64,000 bases of DNA from Arthrobacter_B sp038069765 (GCF_038069765.1 NZ_JBBPFS010000004.1:437875-501874), one strand, 5' to 3'. Positions 1 through 9,030 are shown, counted from the first letter of the stretch. Notes: generated by a model not told the origin, from the letters alone. Numbers and translations: made by a program.

Positions 1-498
1 GTCACAGTGCGCGTCATGCAGCTCCCGGCGGGCCACGTCCACTGCATCGGCCGTTTCCGGCACTGTCATCTCCCGTGCGTTGACGACCGCCAGCACCACG
101 GCGCCCAGGTTGTTCGCGAGGCGGGCGTTCAGGACGAACTCGAGGGCGACGTCGTGCCCCGAAAGGTCAGTGCCCTCGATGATCACCACGTCGCAGTGGG
201 CGGCAACTTCGTTGTAGATCGTCAGGCATCTGGAATCCACCTCGCCGCGCTCACCGGCTACGAGCAGGGAGCGCACTTCGCGGCGGGTGAGCCCGCCCCG
301 GCTTGTTTCAGCCGTGAGGTTGAACTTGCGCTGCATCAGCCGCACCATCGGGTCCTGCGCCGGTTCGCTGCCTTCCACAATTGGGCGGAAGAACCCCACG
401 CGGTCAGCGTGGCGCAGCAGCATGTCGGCCAGGCCGAGGGTGACAAGGGACTTGCCCGACCCCGGGGTCATGGCACTGATGTAGATTCCGCGGGCCAT
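1..498 (-). CDS. pta: Phosphate acetyltransferase, N-terminal part (cut by window edge)
   Basis: Reverse-strand frame open from ATG at 498 to the window edge, 166 codons, no stop. It begins MARGIYISAMTPGSGKS, a P-loop of the dethiobiotin-synthetase-like N-terminal domain found in long Pta proteins, followed by VGFFRPI and later VVIIEGTDLSG, both typical of that domain. Full-length enzymes of this class (about 700 aa) add a DRTGG domain and the catalytic PTA_PTB domain, which would lie outside the window. Role from family knowledge: acetyl-CoA + Pi to acetyl phosphate + CoA in the cytosol, usually paired with ackA. The catalytic domain is not seen, so the name rests on the N-terminal domain alone. 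Confidence 0.85.
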   Translation of the reverse strand, partial: MARGIYISAMTPGSGKSLVTLGLADMLLRHADRVGFFRPIVEGSEPAQDPMVRLMQRKFNLTAETSRGGLTRREVRSLLVAGERGEVDSRCLTIYNEVAAHCDVVIIEGTDLSGHDVALEFVLNARLANNLGAVVLAVVNAREMTVPETADAVDVARRELHDAHCD

Positions 499-795
499 GG
501 TTGTTGTCCGATCTCTGAGCTGGAGAGCGGGAGGTCCGCGCCCCGTGCTGGGTGAAGCGTGCCGGCATGGCGGTGCGTTTCGCCTCACCGTGCTGTGGTG
601 CTGGACACAGTCTTATCCTCCCAAAAGGGCCGGGCAGTGGCTAGCGGACATGCGGCAGCAGTGCTCCGAATCGGCAGTCGCGCAGCTCCGGCTGGACTGC
701 GGCGTCTCACCATGTGGGATTAAACTGGAGGCAGCCGCGCCGCGGCCTACGATTGGTCGGTTAGTTTTCACGAATACCAGAGCACAAGGACCACC
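499..795. other. Divergent intergenic region between pta and the APC permease
   Basis: About 300 bp separating two divergently transcribed genes; it must hold promoters for both. I see an AAGGA ribosome-binding site at 786-790 for the permease. No convincing -35/-10 pair, hairpin or repeat stands out. Confidence 0.5.
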
Positions 796-2346
796 GTGAG
801 TCTCTTCAGAACCAAGCCCATCGAGGATTCCCTCGCGGACGCCGACGAGCCCGGACGCCGGCTCAAGCGGACGCTGACCACGTGGGACCTGATGATTATG
901 GGTGTCGCTGTTGCCGTCGGTGCCGGCATCTTCTCCGTGGGAGCCAACGCGGCGGCCAATTTTTCCGGCCCTGCCGTAACCCTTTCCTTTGTCCTGGCCG
1001 CCATCACCTGTGCCTTGGCCATCATGTGTTACGCCGAGTTTGCCACCGCCATTCCGGTGGCCGGCTCCGCCTACGTGTTCACGTACGCCACCATGGGCGA
1101 ACTGGTGGCGTGGATCATCGGCTGGAACCTGATCCTGGAGCTGTTCACTGCGGCGGCCGTGATTGCCAAGTACTGGGGCATCTACCTCAGTGAGGTGTTC
1201 AGCCTGATGGGCCTGGACATACCGGCCACCATTGACCTGGGGATCGTGGACCTCACCTGGGGACCCCTGCTGATCGTTTCGGTGTTCACCGTACTGCTGG
1301 TCATGGGGACCAAGCTCTCCGCCCAGGTCGGCAACATCTTTACGCTGATCAAGATCGGCGTGGTGCTGTTCGTCATTGTTGCTGGTTTCTTCTACGTCAA
1401 GGCCGAGAATTACATCCCGTTCATCCCGGATTCCGTGCCGACTGAGTCGCTGGGCAGCGAGGGCGTTATGCAGCAGTCGCTGTTCTCCTTCATGACCGGT
1501 GCCGCCCCGGCGCAGTACGGAACCCTGGGCGTTTTCGCCGGCGCAGCCATCGTGTTCTTCGCCTTTATCGGGTTCGACGTCGTCGCCACCTCTGCGGAAG
1601 AGGTGAAGAATCCCGGCAAGACCCTGCCGCGCGGAATCTTCGCCGGACTGGCCGTGGTCACCCTCCTCTACATCGGCGTTTCCCTGGCCCTGACCGGCAT
1701 GGTTCCCTACACCGAACTTGCCGCCGCCGAGTCGCCGAACCTCGCCACTGCCTTCACGCTGGTGGGCAACCCCTGGGCGGCGCAGGTCATCGCCGTCGGC
1801 TCCCTGATCGGCCTCACCACGGTGATCATGGTCCTGCTCATGGGCCTGGCCCGCGTGGTCCTCGCGATGAGCCGCGACGGCCTGCTGCCGCGCTCCCTCT
1901 CCCGCACCAGCGACAAGCACTCGACTCCGGCCCGCCTGCAGATCCTGTGCGGAACGCTCGTGGCACTGGTCGCCGGGTTCACCCAGGTGGACGTGCTGGA
2001 AGAAATGATCAACATCGGCACCCTGTCCGCCTTTGTCGTGGTCAGCGCCGGCGTGCTGGTTCTGCGCCGGAAGCGCCCGGACCTCAAGCCCGCTTTCCGG
2101 GTGCCCTTCGGCCCGGTGCTGCCGGTCCTCTCGGCTGTCCTGTGCCTGTACCTGATGACGAACCTTGCCGTGGAGACCTGGATCTACTTTGCCGGGTGGC
2201 TGCTGGTCGGGTTCCTGCTGTACTTCGCGTACGGCCAGCGTCACTCCCGCCTGAATGACAAATTCGCGGATCTGCGCACGGCGGAGCGGGCAGAGCGCGC
2301 CGACCGGCTGGAACGCGAGCAGCACTCTCCCGCGCCGGAAGCTTAG
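796..2346 (+). CDS. APC-family amino acid permease
   Basis: 516 aa from GTG at 796, with AAGGA 5 nt upstream. After a hydrophilic N-terminus comes the APC signature region around residues 28-60 (LTTWDLMIMGVAVAVGAGIF), then about 12 hydrophobic segments, including a conserved FIGFDVVATSAEE stretch near residue 258 that is typical of the cationic amino acid transporter (CAT/YfnA-like) branch. The C-terminus is a short charged cytoplasmic tail. Predicted role: proton-coupled uptake of amino acids, substrate not predictable. Stands alone, with no obvious operon partner. Confidence 0.9.
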   Translation: MSLFRTKPIEDSLADADEPGRRLKRTLTTWDLMIMGVAVAVGAGIFSVGANAAANFSGPAVTLSFVLAAITCALAIMCYAEFATAIPVAGSAYVFTYATMGELVAWIIGWNLILELFTAAAVIAKYWGIYLSEVFSLMGLDIPATIDLGIVDLTWGPLLIVSVFTVLLVMGTKLSAQVGNIFTLIKIGVVLFVIVAGFFYVKAENYIPFIPDSVPTESLGSEGVMQQSLFSFMTGAAPAQYGTLGVFAGAAIVFFAFIGFDVVATSAEEVKNPGKTLPRGIFAGLAVVTLLYIGVSLALTGMVPYTELAAAESPNLATAFTLVGNPWAAQVIAVGSLIGLTTVIMVLLMGLARVVLAMSRDGLLPRSLSRTSDKHSTPARLQILCGTLVALVAGFTQVDVLEEMINIGTLSAFVVVSAGVLVLRRKRPDLKPAFRVPFGPVLPVLSAVLCLYLMTNLAVETWIYFAGWLLVGFLLYFAYGQRHSRLNDKFADLRTAERAERADRLEREQHSPAPEA

Positions 2347-2388
2347 TCCGGACTTGCGCCTGACGCCGGCGGTGGCAGACTGGGCGGC

Positions 2389-2733
2389 ATGTTAGTTGCC
2401 TTTTCAGTAGCCCCGTCCGGCGTCGGTCCGGATACCCCCGCTGGCCCCGGTGCGGTGGATGCATCAGTGCACGACGCCGTCGCGGCCGCCGTTCGGATTG
2501 TCCGCGAGTCAGGCCTCCCGAACCGCACCGATGCCATGTTCACCACCCTTGAGGGGGAGTGGGACGAAGTCATGGAGGTGGTCCGCCGCGCCACGGAGGC
2601 TGTGGGCCGCTACGGCAGCCGGGTATCCCTGGTGCTTAAGGCGGACATTCGGCCCGGCCATTCCGGCGAGCTTGAGGGCAAGGTGGAACGCCTGGAAGCA
2701 GCCCTGGAGCGTTCCGGGGAGCCCGGAGCCTGA
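2389..2733 (+). CDS. Thiamine-binding (MTH1187/YkoF-type) protein
   Basis: 114 aa beginning MLVAFSVAPSG. The pattern of an N-terminal strand, a helix ending IVRESGLPNRTDAMFTTLEG and the motif VSLVLKADIRPG matches the MTH1187/YqgV family (UPF0045), small ferredoxin-fold proteins that bind thiamine or its pyrimidine in some members. Length is normal for the family. CAGACT lies 7 nt before the ATG, a weak match to a leaderless -10 box. No thiamine biosynthesis or transport gene is adjacent, so the ligand is inferred from the family. Confidence 0.8.
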   Translation: MLVAFSVAPSGVGPDTPAGPGAVDASVHDAVAAAVRIVRESGLPNRTDAMFTTLEGEWDEVMEVVRRATEAVGRYGSRVSLVLKADIRPGHSGELEGKVERLEAALERSGEPGA

Positions 2734-2777
2734 TTCTGCTGGCCCGGGGCCGGGCCGGCGGCGCTTAAACTGGGGAT

Positions 2778-2852
2778 ATGACCCACACGCTCAGCCGGAT
2801 CCCGGCCGCCCGCATCTCCTGGAACGTCCGGATGCTCCGGACGGTGGCCTGA
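2778..2852 (+). CDS. Possible 24-aa leader ORF in front of the spermidine-synthase-like gene
   Basis: ATG at 2778 lies 6 nt after TAAACT, the arrangement of a leaderless start. The 24-codon frame ends in TGA at 2850-2852, sharing one base with the ATG of the next gene (TGATG). It could be a translated leader that couples to the downstream gene, or an accidental frame. No recognisable peptide similarity. Confidence 0.35.
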   Translation: MTHTLSRIPAARISWNVRMLRTVA

Positions 2853-3718
2853 TGGGCCGGCAGCGGCCGGGCAAGGGGCCAGCGGTCTCCGAACCGGGCG
2901 GGACCCCTGAATCCGGGCCCGTGGCCGGTACTTTTCCCATCGACACCGGAACCTGCGAGCTCCTGCCGGACCAGTTCAATCCCAACGGCTGGATCCTGAA
3001 AGTCAACGGCGTGCACAGCTCGCACATCGACGTCGCAGATCCCCGCCAGCTCGACTTTGAGTACATGCGCTGGATCGCCGCCCTGGTTGACACCCACTGG
3101 GAAGCCGACGCGAAGCTGCGCGCGCTCCATCTGGGCGGTGCCGCCTGCTCCCTCGCCCGCTACTTTGCCGCGGGCTACCCGAACGCACGCCAGGTTGTCG
3201 TTGAGCTGGACGGCCGCCTCGCCGAACTGGTGCGGGCCTGGTTCGACCTGCCCCGCGCGCCGCTGATGCGGCTGCGGGTGGGGGAAGCCCGCGAAGTGAC
3301 GCAAACCCTCCACGACGACAGCCGGGACCTGATCATCCGGGACGTGTTTGCCGGGGCCAAAACCCCGCCGGCCCTGACCACCCTCGAGTTCACCGCCGAG
3401 GCGGCGCGCGTCCTGGCGCCGGGCGGGCTGTACATCATGAACTGCGGAGACACGCCGGATTTGAAAGGCGCCCGGCGCGAAGCTGCCGCTGTGTGCTCGG
3501 TGTTCGCGCATACGGCCATCGTTGCCGACCCCGCCATGCTCAAGGGCCGGCGGTACGGGAACATGATTATTGCCGGCAGTGACCTCCCCTTCGCCGGGCA
3601 CCCTTCGCTGCCCCGGACGCTGCTGGGCGGCGGCGTTCCCGCCCACCTGTGGGACGACGCCAAGGTGCGGGCGTTCGCGGCGGGGACGCACCCGCTCACT
3701 GACGCCCAGGCGGCATAA
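2852..3718 (+). CDS. Spermidine synthase-like methyltransferase-fold protein
   Basis: 288 aa from ATG at 2852; the frame is open further upstream but conserved-looking sequence starts after this codon. Contains a Rossmann-type SAM/decarboxy-SAM binding core: LRALHLGGAACSLARYFAA (motif I), VVELDGRLAELVRAWFDLPR (acidic residue after strand 2), and DLIIRDVFAGAKTPPALTTL (where the polyamine synthases carry the DxxDP region). Actinobacteria carry many such proteins annotated as spermidine synthase; genuine aminopropyl transfer is uncertain. Transcribed towards the NCS2 permease, with a shared terminator between them. Confidence 0.75.
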   Translation: MGRQRPGKGPAVSEPGGTPESGPVAGTFPIDTGTCELLPDQFNPNGWILKVNGVHSSHIDVADPRQLDFEYMRWIAALVDTHWEADAKLRALHLGGAACSLARYFAAGYPNARQVVVELDGRLAELVRAWFDLPRAPLMRLRVGEAREVTQTLHDDSRDLIIRDVFAGAKTPPALTTLEFTAEAARVLAPGGLYIMNCGDTPDLKGARREAAAVCSVFAHTAIVADPAMLKGRRYGNMIIAGSDLPFAGHPSLPRTLLGGGVPAHLWDDAKVRAFAAGTHPLTDAQAA

Positions 3719-3760
3719 ACCGACCGGACGGTGTTCCGGGCCGGCTCCGGATACAAGAAA

Positions 3761-3796
3761 GCCGTCCGAAGTGCCCAGCACTTCGGACGGCCTTTT
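3761..3796. terminator. Bidirectional intrinsic terminator
   Basis: Perfect 13-bp stem (3761-3773 with 3779-3791), 5-nt loop, followed by CTTTT on the plus strand and preceded by AAGAAA, which gives TTTCTT on the minus strand. It sits between the convergent genes ending at 3718 and 3815, so it can serve both. Confidence 0.9.
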
Positions 3797-3814
3797 GCTG
3801 CGCCGGTTCCGGTC

Positions 3815-5245
3815 CTAAACCCCGAGGACCGAGGAAATGGCACCCACGGAGAAGAACAGCACGAAGGCTGCGGCAACCACGTACATCAGCGGGTGGACTT
3901 CCCGGCCGCGGCCCTGGAAAACACGGATCAGGGCGAAGGTGACAAACCCGGCGCCGAGGCCGTTGGCGATGGAGTACGTGAACGGCATCAGGGCGATCGT
4001 GAGGAACGCCGGAATGGCCAGTCCTATGTCGCTCCAGTCGATCTTGCCGACCTGCGAAACCATCATGTAACCCACAACCACCAGAGCCGGGGCAACGGCC
4101 TCAAAGGGCACCAAGTAGATCAGCGGCGTCAGGAACATGGCGACGATGAAGAGCAGGCCGGTGACCACGGAGGCCAGGCCGGTGCGGGCGCCCTCGGCAA
4201 TGCCGGATCCGGACTCCACGTAGATCTGGTTGGACGAGACGCCGGCTGCTCCGCCGACAACGGCGCCGGCGGCATCCACCAGGAGCACGCGGTCCACGTT
4301 CGGAATGTTGCCGTCCTTGTCGATGGATCCGGCCGAAGTGGCCAGCCCCACCATGGTGCCCATGGCGTCGAAGAAGATGCTCAACAGGATCACGAACGCG
4401 AGCAGGGACGCGGCAACGACGCCGAGGGTTTCGAAGGATCCAAAGACACTGACCTGGCCCAGCAGGGAGAGATCGGGTGCCGCCCATTCGGGCATGCTCG
4501 GCGTGACCAGTGACCAGCCGGTCGCTATGCCGGCGCCCTGTGACCCCGGTGAGGCCACCAGCTCGACGATCACGGCGAAGATGGTGGAAGCGACGATGCC
4601 GATGAGGATCGCGCCCCGAACCTTGCGGGCCAGCAGTCCCATCGTGAGGACCAGTCCGAAGACGAAGACCAGGCTGGGCCAGCCCAGCAGCTGGCCTCCG
4701 GTGCCCAGTTCCAGCGGAACGGTGGTTCCCGCCTCATCGGGTATCCGACGGATAAAGCCGGCGTTGACGAACCCGAGCATGGCAATGAAGAGGCCAATGC
4801 CCGCCACGATGGCTGTTTTCAGACTGGCGGGAACCGCCCTGAAGACGGCGGTCCGGAACCCGGTGAGCACCAGAATGAACATGGTGACACCGGAGAGCAG
4901 GATCAGGCCCATGACGTCCGGCCAGGTCAGGCCCGGATTGGTGGCAACGGTCGCCGCAACGAAGGCATTGACGCCCAGACCGGTGGCCATGGCAAAAGGA
5001 TGCTTGGCCCAGGCCCCCATGATGATGGTCAGCACGCCGGCCACGAGTGCGGTGGCGGCAGCGACGGCAGGGCCGGACAGTGTGTTGCCTACCCCATCCT
5101 CGCCGCCGAGGATCAGCGGGTTAAGCACCACGATGTAGCTCATGGCGAAAAATGTAGCCAAACCACCCCGGACTTCGCGGGAGACGGACGAGCCCCTTTT
5201 GGAGATTTCAAAATACCGGTCCAGCTTTGAACCTTGTTTGAGCAT
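3815..5245 (-). CDS. NCS2-family purine permease (AzgA-like)
   Basis: 476 aa, ATG at 5245 with GAGGAAG upstream. N-terminal LDRYFEISKRGSSVSREVRGG followed by LATFFAMSYIVVLNPLIL is the hallmark of the AzgA subfamily (adenine/guanine/hypoxanthine:H+ symporters). About 12-14 hydrophobic segments; the conserved FFDAMGTMVGLA and GVSSNQIYVESGSGIAEG (normally NTSTYVES) regions are present near residues 285 and 335. Inner membrane. No purine riboswitch is seen upstream. Confidence 0.9.
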   Translation of the reverse strand: MLKQGSKLDRYFEISKRGSSVSREVRGGLATFFAMSYIVVLNPLILGGEDGVGNTLSGPAVAAATALVAGVLTIIMGAWAKHPFAMATGLGVNAFVAATVATNPGLTWPDVMGLILLSGVTMFILVLTGFRTAVFRAVPASLKTAIVAGIGLFIAMLGFVNAGFIRRIPDEAGTTVPLELGTGGQLLGWPSLVFVFGLVLTMGLLARKVRGAILIGIVASTIFAVIVELVASPGSQGAGIATGWSLVTPSMPEWAAPDLSLLGQVSVFGSFETLGVVAASLLAFVILLSIFFDAMGTMVGLATSAGSIDKDGNIPNVDRVLLVDAAGAVVGGAAGVSSNQIYVESGSGIAEGARTGLASVVTGLLFIVAMFLTPLIYLVPFEAVAPALVVVGYMMVSQVGKIDWSDIGLAIPAFLTIALMPFTYSIANGLGAGFVTFALIRVFQGRGREVHPLMYVVAAAFVLFFSVGAISSVLGV

Positions 5246-5390
5246 GACGCTTCCTCTGAATGAGTGATGGCTAGGTAGGGGAATCCCGCCATCCGATCTT
5301 ATCGCGCCGGTTCCGGGGCAGACCGTGGCCCGGGTTGCACGGAACGCGGGGATACCGCGTGAGATTCATCGCATTTTGCGGTGCTGTGCT

Positions 5391-6026
5391 TTAGGCAGTG
5401 CCCGTCCGGATGCCGGAAGCGCCGTCGAGTGCCGCATCGCGGGCGGCTATTTCTTGGCCGGCCCGCTTTGCCTGGCGCAGAAGCTCCCGGGTGGGAGCAG
5501 TCAGCACCTCGCCGGCGCCCACGACGTAGAGCCCAACGCTGCGCAGGGCGTTCCTCAGTTCCGCGCCTGCCGTGAAACCGAGGGTGCGGATCAGTTTCAC
5601 CAGTGCCGGCTGACCGCAGCCGGCGAGCACCACGGTGTCCGCCAGCAGGACTCCGTGGCGGGTCCGGACGGCCCATTTCATGCCCGGCTCGGGGGCCGGG
5701 CTGCCGGAACCGCGCAGCGGGCCCAGCTCCTCTGCGGGGGTGCTGCGGCGGATATCCAGTGAATGCCCGGCAGCGTAGCCGTGCAGCAGACGCAGCAGTT
5801 CCGTGCGCTCCGAAAGGCTCAGGGCATCAGGCACAGGGCCGGGCGCCGGCTCGGTGTCCTGGCGGAGCCCGTTGAGAACGACGGGATGAATTCCATGGCG
5901 GCTCAGTTCGCTCGCCACCGCCAAACCCGTCAGTCCGCAGCCGATGACGACGGCGGCCGTCGCTTCCGTGCGCGGTCCCGCCGCTGCGGGTGCGTCATTG
6001 TCCGCGACGTTTGTTGTCTTAACCAC
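5391..6026 (-). CDS. FAD/NAD(P)-binding oxidoreductase-like protein
   Basis: 211 aa from GTG at 6026. A dinucleotide-binding motif, AAVVIGCGLTGLAVASELSRHG, starts near residue 25 after an Ala/Pro-rich lead-in, and VVLAGCGQPALVKLI and YVVGAGE appear later, as in thioredoxin-reductase-like flavoproteins. At 211 aa it lacks a full second (NADPH) domain and shows no CxxC, so it is a short or reduced member of the superfamily and may not be an active oxidoreductase. Substrate unknown. Same strand as the NCS2 gene but 145 bp away. Confidence 0.6.
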   Translation of the reverse strand: MVKTTNVADNDAPAAAGPRTEATAAVVIGCGLTGLAVASELSRHGIHPVVLNGLRQDTEPAPGPVPDALSLSERTELLRLLHGYAAGHSLDIRRSTPAEELGPLRGSGSPAPEPGMKWAVRTRHGVLLADTVVLAGCGQPALVKLIRTLGFTAGAELRNALRSVGLYVVGAGEVLTAPTRELLRQAKRAGQEIAARDAALDGASGIRTGTA

Positions 6027-6299
6027 CGAGGCAACCCCCTGACGTAGATCAAGGCTGCGGGGCCGGCGCCTCTTCCGGTCCCGCAGATGGGCGTCAGCCG
6101 GTTGCCCGGCGACGGTCTTCGGTTGTGATGCCCCGAAGCCTAGCCTCCGCGGACACCTCTGTGTAGTTCTTTGGCGGGCGTGTTTGAGCAGAGATAACGT
6201 GCGCGGAGCAGGCGCGGTAGGCTACCGAAAACAAGCACTGTTCCGGATGTTCGATGAAGAACGCGGCAGCCGGTGAGGAACTCTAAGGGGTGGGGCACT

Positions 6300-7301
6300 G
6301 TGACTTCAATGTGGAGCGAGTACGGCGGGCTGGAAGGATCGGCGGGCATTGTCGTCGGCGTGGACGGATCGGACCAGAGTCTCTGTGCCCTGGTCTGGGC
6401 GGCGAAGGAGGCCGAGCGCCGCAGGACTCCACTGCATGTGGTCACCGCCTACACCGTTCCCATTTTTGCGGCCTCCTCCATGGACGCCGGATACACCACC
6501 ATGGATGACGCCATCATCCGCGAGGGTGCGCAGTCGGTGCTGAATAAGGCGCTGGAGCGTATTGGCAGGTATGACATTGAGGTCTTCTCGCGGGTGGAGA
6601 CCGGGGACGCTGCGGCTGTCCTGCTGGAGCTCTCCGAGCAGGCCGATCTCATGGTTGTCGGCTCGCGGGGGCGCGGCGGGTTTGTGGGCCGGCTGCTCGG
6701 TTCGGTTTCCAGCGCACTGCCCGCCCATGCGAAGTGCCCCACGGTTGTGGTCCCGCTGCGCACCGCCGGCAGGCTGCCGGAAGCCGGGGTCCGGCCTCCG
6801 TCCGGGGCGCCGACGGAGCAAACCGTCGAGGACGTGGTGGTGGTTGGCGTGGACGGGTCGGAGCAGGGGCGGGCCGCTTCCCTTGTGGCTGCGGAGCAGG
6901 CAATGAACCGGGGGCTGCCGCTGCAAATCCTGTGTGCCCTGCCGCCGTTCACCGGGTCCCTGGCGTGGGTGCCGGCACCGCTGGATTTGGAAGCGCTGCA
7001 CGAGGAAATCTCCGAACAGCTGCGGGCGGGCCGGGCCTGGCTGCAAAGCCATTTCCCGAAATTGGCCATGACGGTGCAGCTCATCGACGGGCCGCCGGCG
7101 GAAATCCTCATTGACCGCACGGCTTCCGTGGAGCTGCTGGTGCTGGGAACGCGCGGCCGGGGCGGTTTCGCCGGCATGCTGATGGGATCGACCAGCCAGA
7201 GCGTCCTCCACCACGCCAAGGGGCCGGTCATGGTGGTCCCCGACCACGACGACCCCCGCCTGGCGGACCGCGCGGCGTTCGGCGCGCTCCCCGAGGAATA
7301 A
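6300..7301 (+). CDS. Universal stress protein with two UspA domains
   Basis: 333 aa from GTG at 6300, chosen because AAGGGG lies at 6285-6290; an in-frame GTG at 6273 has no such site. Two tandem UspA domains: domain 1 begins IVVGVDGSDQSLCALVWAA and ends with the ATP-binding motif GSRGRGGFVGRLLGSVSS; domain 2 begins VVGVDGSEQGRAA and ends GTRGRGGFAGMLMGSTS. Both keep the G-2x-G-9x-G(S/T) pattern, so ATP binding is expected in both. Cytoplasmic; family members respond to starvation, hypoxia and oxidative stress. Monocistronic by position. Confidence 0.9.
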   Translation: MTSMWSEYGGLEGSAGIVVGVDGSDQSLCALVWAAKEAERRRTPLHVVTAYTVPIFAASSMDAGYTTMDDAIIREGAQSVLNKALERIGRYDIEVFSRVETGDAAAVLLELSEQADLMVVGSRGRGGFVGRLLGSVSSALPAHAKCPTVVVPLRTAGRLPEAGVRPPSGAPTEQTVEDVVVVGVDGSEQGRAASLVAAEQAMNRGLPLQILCALPPFTGSLAWVPAPLDLEALHEEISEQLRAGRAWLQSHFPKLAMTVQLIDGPPAEILIDRTASVELLVLGTRGRGGFAGMLMGSTSQSVLHHAKGPVMVVPDHDDPRLADRAAFGALPEE

Positions 7302-7363
7302 CCGGCTCGGTTCGACTGTCTGTCCGGCACCCCGGTCACGGCGGGCCCGCGCTTCACTGGCGC

Positions 7364-8293
7364 TCAGGCGTGCTGGTGTCCTTCATGGACGGCGTGGCTG
7401 GCGGGTTCCAGCTGGAAGGTGCAGTGCTCGGTGTCAAAGTGCCGGCTCAGGCAGCTTGTAAGCCGGTCCAGGAGCTGATCCATCCGTTCCGAGGTGAGGT
7501 GGTCGTCGTCGACCACCACGTGCGCCGAGAAGACGGGGACACCGGAGGTGATCGTCCAGATATGGATGTCATGTGCGTCCGAGATGCCCTCCACGTTCAC
7601 AATGTGGTCGCGGATCATCTCGGTGTCCACGCCCTGCGGTGTCGCTTCGAGCAGGACGTCGATGACTTCCTTCAGCAGCGACCAGGCCCGCGGCAGGATC
7701 ATCAGCGCAATCAGGATGGAGGCCCAGGTGTCCGCCTGCTGGTAGCCGGTGAGCATGATGACCAGCGCGGAAACGACGACGGCGGCCGAGCCGAGCAGGT
7801 CGCCCAGGACCTCCAGGTAGGCGCCGCGCACGTTCAGGCTCTCCCGGCGGCCGCTGTGCAGCACCAGCAGGGATGCGAGGTTCGCCAGTCCGCCGATGAT
7901 CGCAGCGCCGAGCATCAGGCCCGTGTGCACCTCGGGTTCGGAGCCGAAACGGCGGACGGCTTCCACGAAGATCACGGTGGCAATAACGATCAGCAGGACT
8001 GCGTTGGCCAGTGCCGCCAGGACTTCGGCGCGCTGGTAGCCGTAGGTCCGCCGCTTTGTTGCCGGGCGGGTGGCAATCCACGCTGCCAGCAGGGCGATGG
8101 AAACGCCGGCGGCGTCGGAGAGCATATGTCCGGCGTCGGCCAGCAGGGCCAGCGAACCGGAGAGCAGGGCACCGGCCACCTGAACGAAAACCACGCTGAT
8201 GGTGATCAGGAAAACGATCAGCAGCTTGCGGCGGTGTCGTCCCGTTGCGGTGCCTGCCGGCAGTCCGTGGCTGTGGCCGTGATGATCTTCCAT
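7364..8293 (-). CDS. CDF-family cation efflux transporter (ZitB/CzcD-like)
   Basis: 309 aa. His-rich N-terminus (MEDHHGHSHG) and C-terminus (HAVHEGHQHA), six hydrophobic segments, and a C-terminal cytoplasmic ferredoxin-like domain (HDIHIWTITSGVPVFSAHV). The TM2 site AGHMLSDAAG carries the HxxxD pair. The TM5 site reads YLEVLGDLLGS, with Glu in the usual first His position, which may shift metal preference. Expected role: export of Zn2+ or similar divalent ions with proton antiport. Begins 13 bp downstream of the zincin gene on the same strand, so the two are probably co-transcribed. Confidence 0.9.
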   Translation of the reverse strand: MEDHHGHSHGLPAGTATGRHRRKLLIVFLITISVVFVQVAGALLSGSLALLADAGHMLSDAAGVSIALLAAWIATRPATKRRTYGYQRAEVLAALANAVLLIVIATVIFVEAVRRFGSEPEVHTGLMLGAAIIGGLANLASLLVLHSGRRESLNVRGAYLEVLGDLLGSAAVVVSALVIMLTGYQQADTWASILIALMILPRAWSLLKEVIDVLLEATPQGVDTEMIRDHIVNVEGISDAHDIHIWTITSGVPVFSAHVVVDDDHLTSERMDQLLDRLTSCLSRHFDTEHCTFQLEPASHAVHEGHQHA

Positions 8294-8306
8294 GCCTTAA
8301 GGCTAG

Positions 8307-8678
8307 CTACCCCCAGCCGAGTTCATGCAGCCGGGCATCGTCAATGCCGAAATGGTGGGCAACCTCGTGAATGACAGTGATGCGGATTTCACGCACCAGC
8401 TCCTCCCTGGAGGAACACATGCGCATCAGCGGCCCGCGGAAAATGACGATCCGGTCCGGCAGCGAACCGGCGTCCCACCAGGAGTCACGTTCCGTCAGGG
8501 GCGTCCCGTCGTAGATGCCCAGCAGTTCGGTTTCCGGATCCTCGCCCGGCCCGGGAACGTACTCATCCTCGATGAAAATCGCGACGTTGTTCATGGCCGC
8601 CGCCAGGTCTGCCGGGATGGAGTCGATGGCATCGTCAACTGCGGTCTCGAAGTCTTCGGGGAGCATGTCTATGGGCAC
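8307..8678 (-). CDS. Small zincin-like metallopeptidase (PF06262-type)
   Basis: 123 aa from GTG at 8678. The C-terminal half carries ITVIHEVAHHFGIDDARLHELGWG, an HExxH zinc motif followed by Asp and a further His in the right place for the minimal zincin fold. Preceded by FIEDEYVPG and LLGIYDGTPLTERDSW, also conserved in the family. Cytoplasmic, no signal peptide, physiological substrate unknown. TAGAGT sits 6 nt before the GTG, suggesting a leaderless transcript that continues into the CDF gene. Confidence 0.85.
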   Translation of the reverse strand: MPIDMLPEDFETAVDDAIDSIPADLAAAMNNVAIFIEDEYVPGPGEDPETELLGIYDGTPLTERDSWWDAGSLPDRIVIFRGPLMRMCSSREELVREIRITVIHEVAHHFGIDDARLHELGWG

Positions 8679-8824
8679 CCAGCCACTCTAACCGGGCCCG
8701 CCCCGGCGGTGCTTGCCGAAGCCGTTTTGCTGTTTTCCCCAACAGGCCCTATAGTTTTATGAGTCCACCGGGGCGCAAACAAACGGAAACTTCCGATCTT
8801 GCAGCGCTCAGGTGTGTTCTAAAG

Positions 8825-8897
8825 GCCCCCATCGTCTAGCGGCCTAGGACACCGCCCTTTCACGGCGGCGGCACGGGTTCGAATCCCGTTGGGGGTA
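8825..8897 (+). tRNA. tRNA-Glu (anticodon TTC)
   Basis: Cloverleaf folds by eye: acceptor GCCCCCA pairs with TGGGGGT (one G:U), anticodon stem CCGCC/GGCGG, loop CTTTCAC with anticodon TTC at 8859-8861, T-arm GGGTTCGAATCCC. 73 nt including the discriminator A; CCA is not encoded. Confidence 0.95.
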
Positions 8898-8956
8898 CTC
8901 ATGAGTGGTAATCGGGCCGGCGAAATGCTGGTAGAGTTTACACTCGTGAAAAGTAA

Positions 8957-9030
8957 GGCCCTGTAGCGCAGTTGGTTAGCGCGCCGCCCTGTCACGGCGG
9001 AGGTCGCGGGTTCGAGTCCCGTCAGGGTCG
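8957..9030 (+). tRNA. tRNA-Asp (anticodon GTC)
   Basis: Acceptor GGCCCTG pairs with CAGGGTC, anticodon stem CCGCC/GGCGG, loop CTGTCAC with GTC at 8991-8993, T-arm GGGTTCGAGTCCC. 74 nt, discriminator G, no encoded CCA. Second of three clustered tRNA genes. Confidence 0.95.

Noticed and set aside
613..2325. 570-codon open frame antisense to the APC permease
   Set aside because: High-GC shadow of a real gene: no ribosome site, biased composition (Asp/His/Gln/Gly rich) and no protein-like motif.
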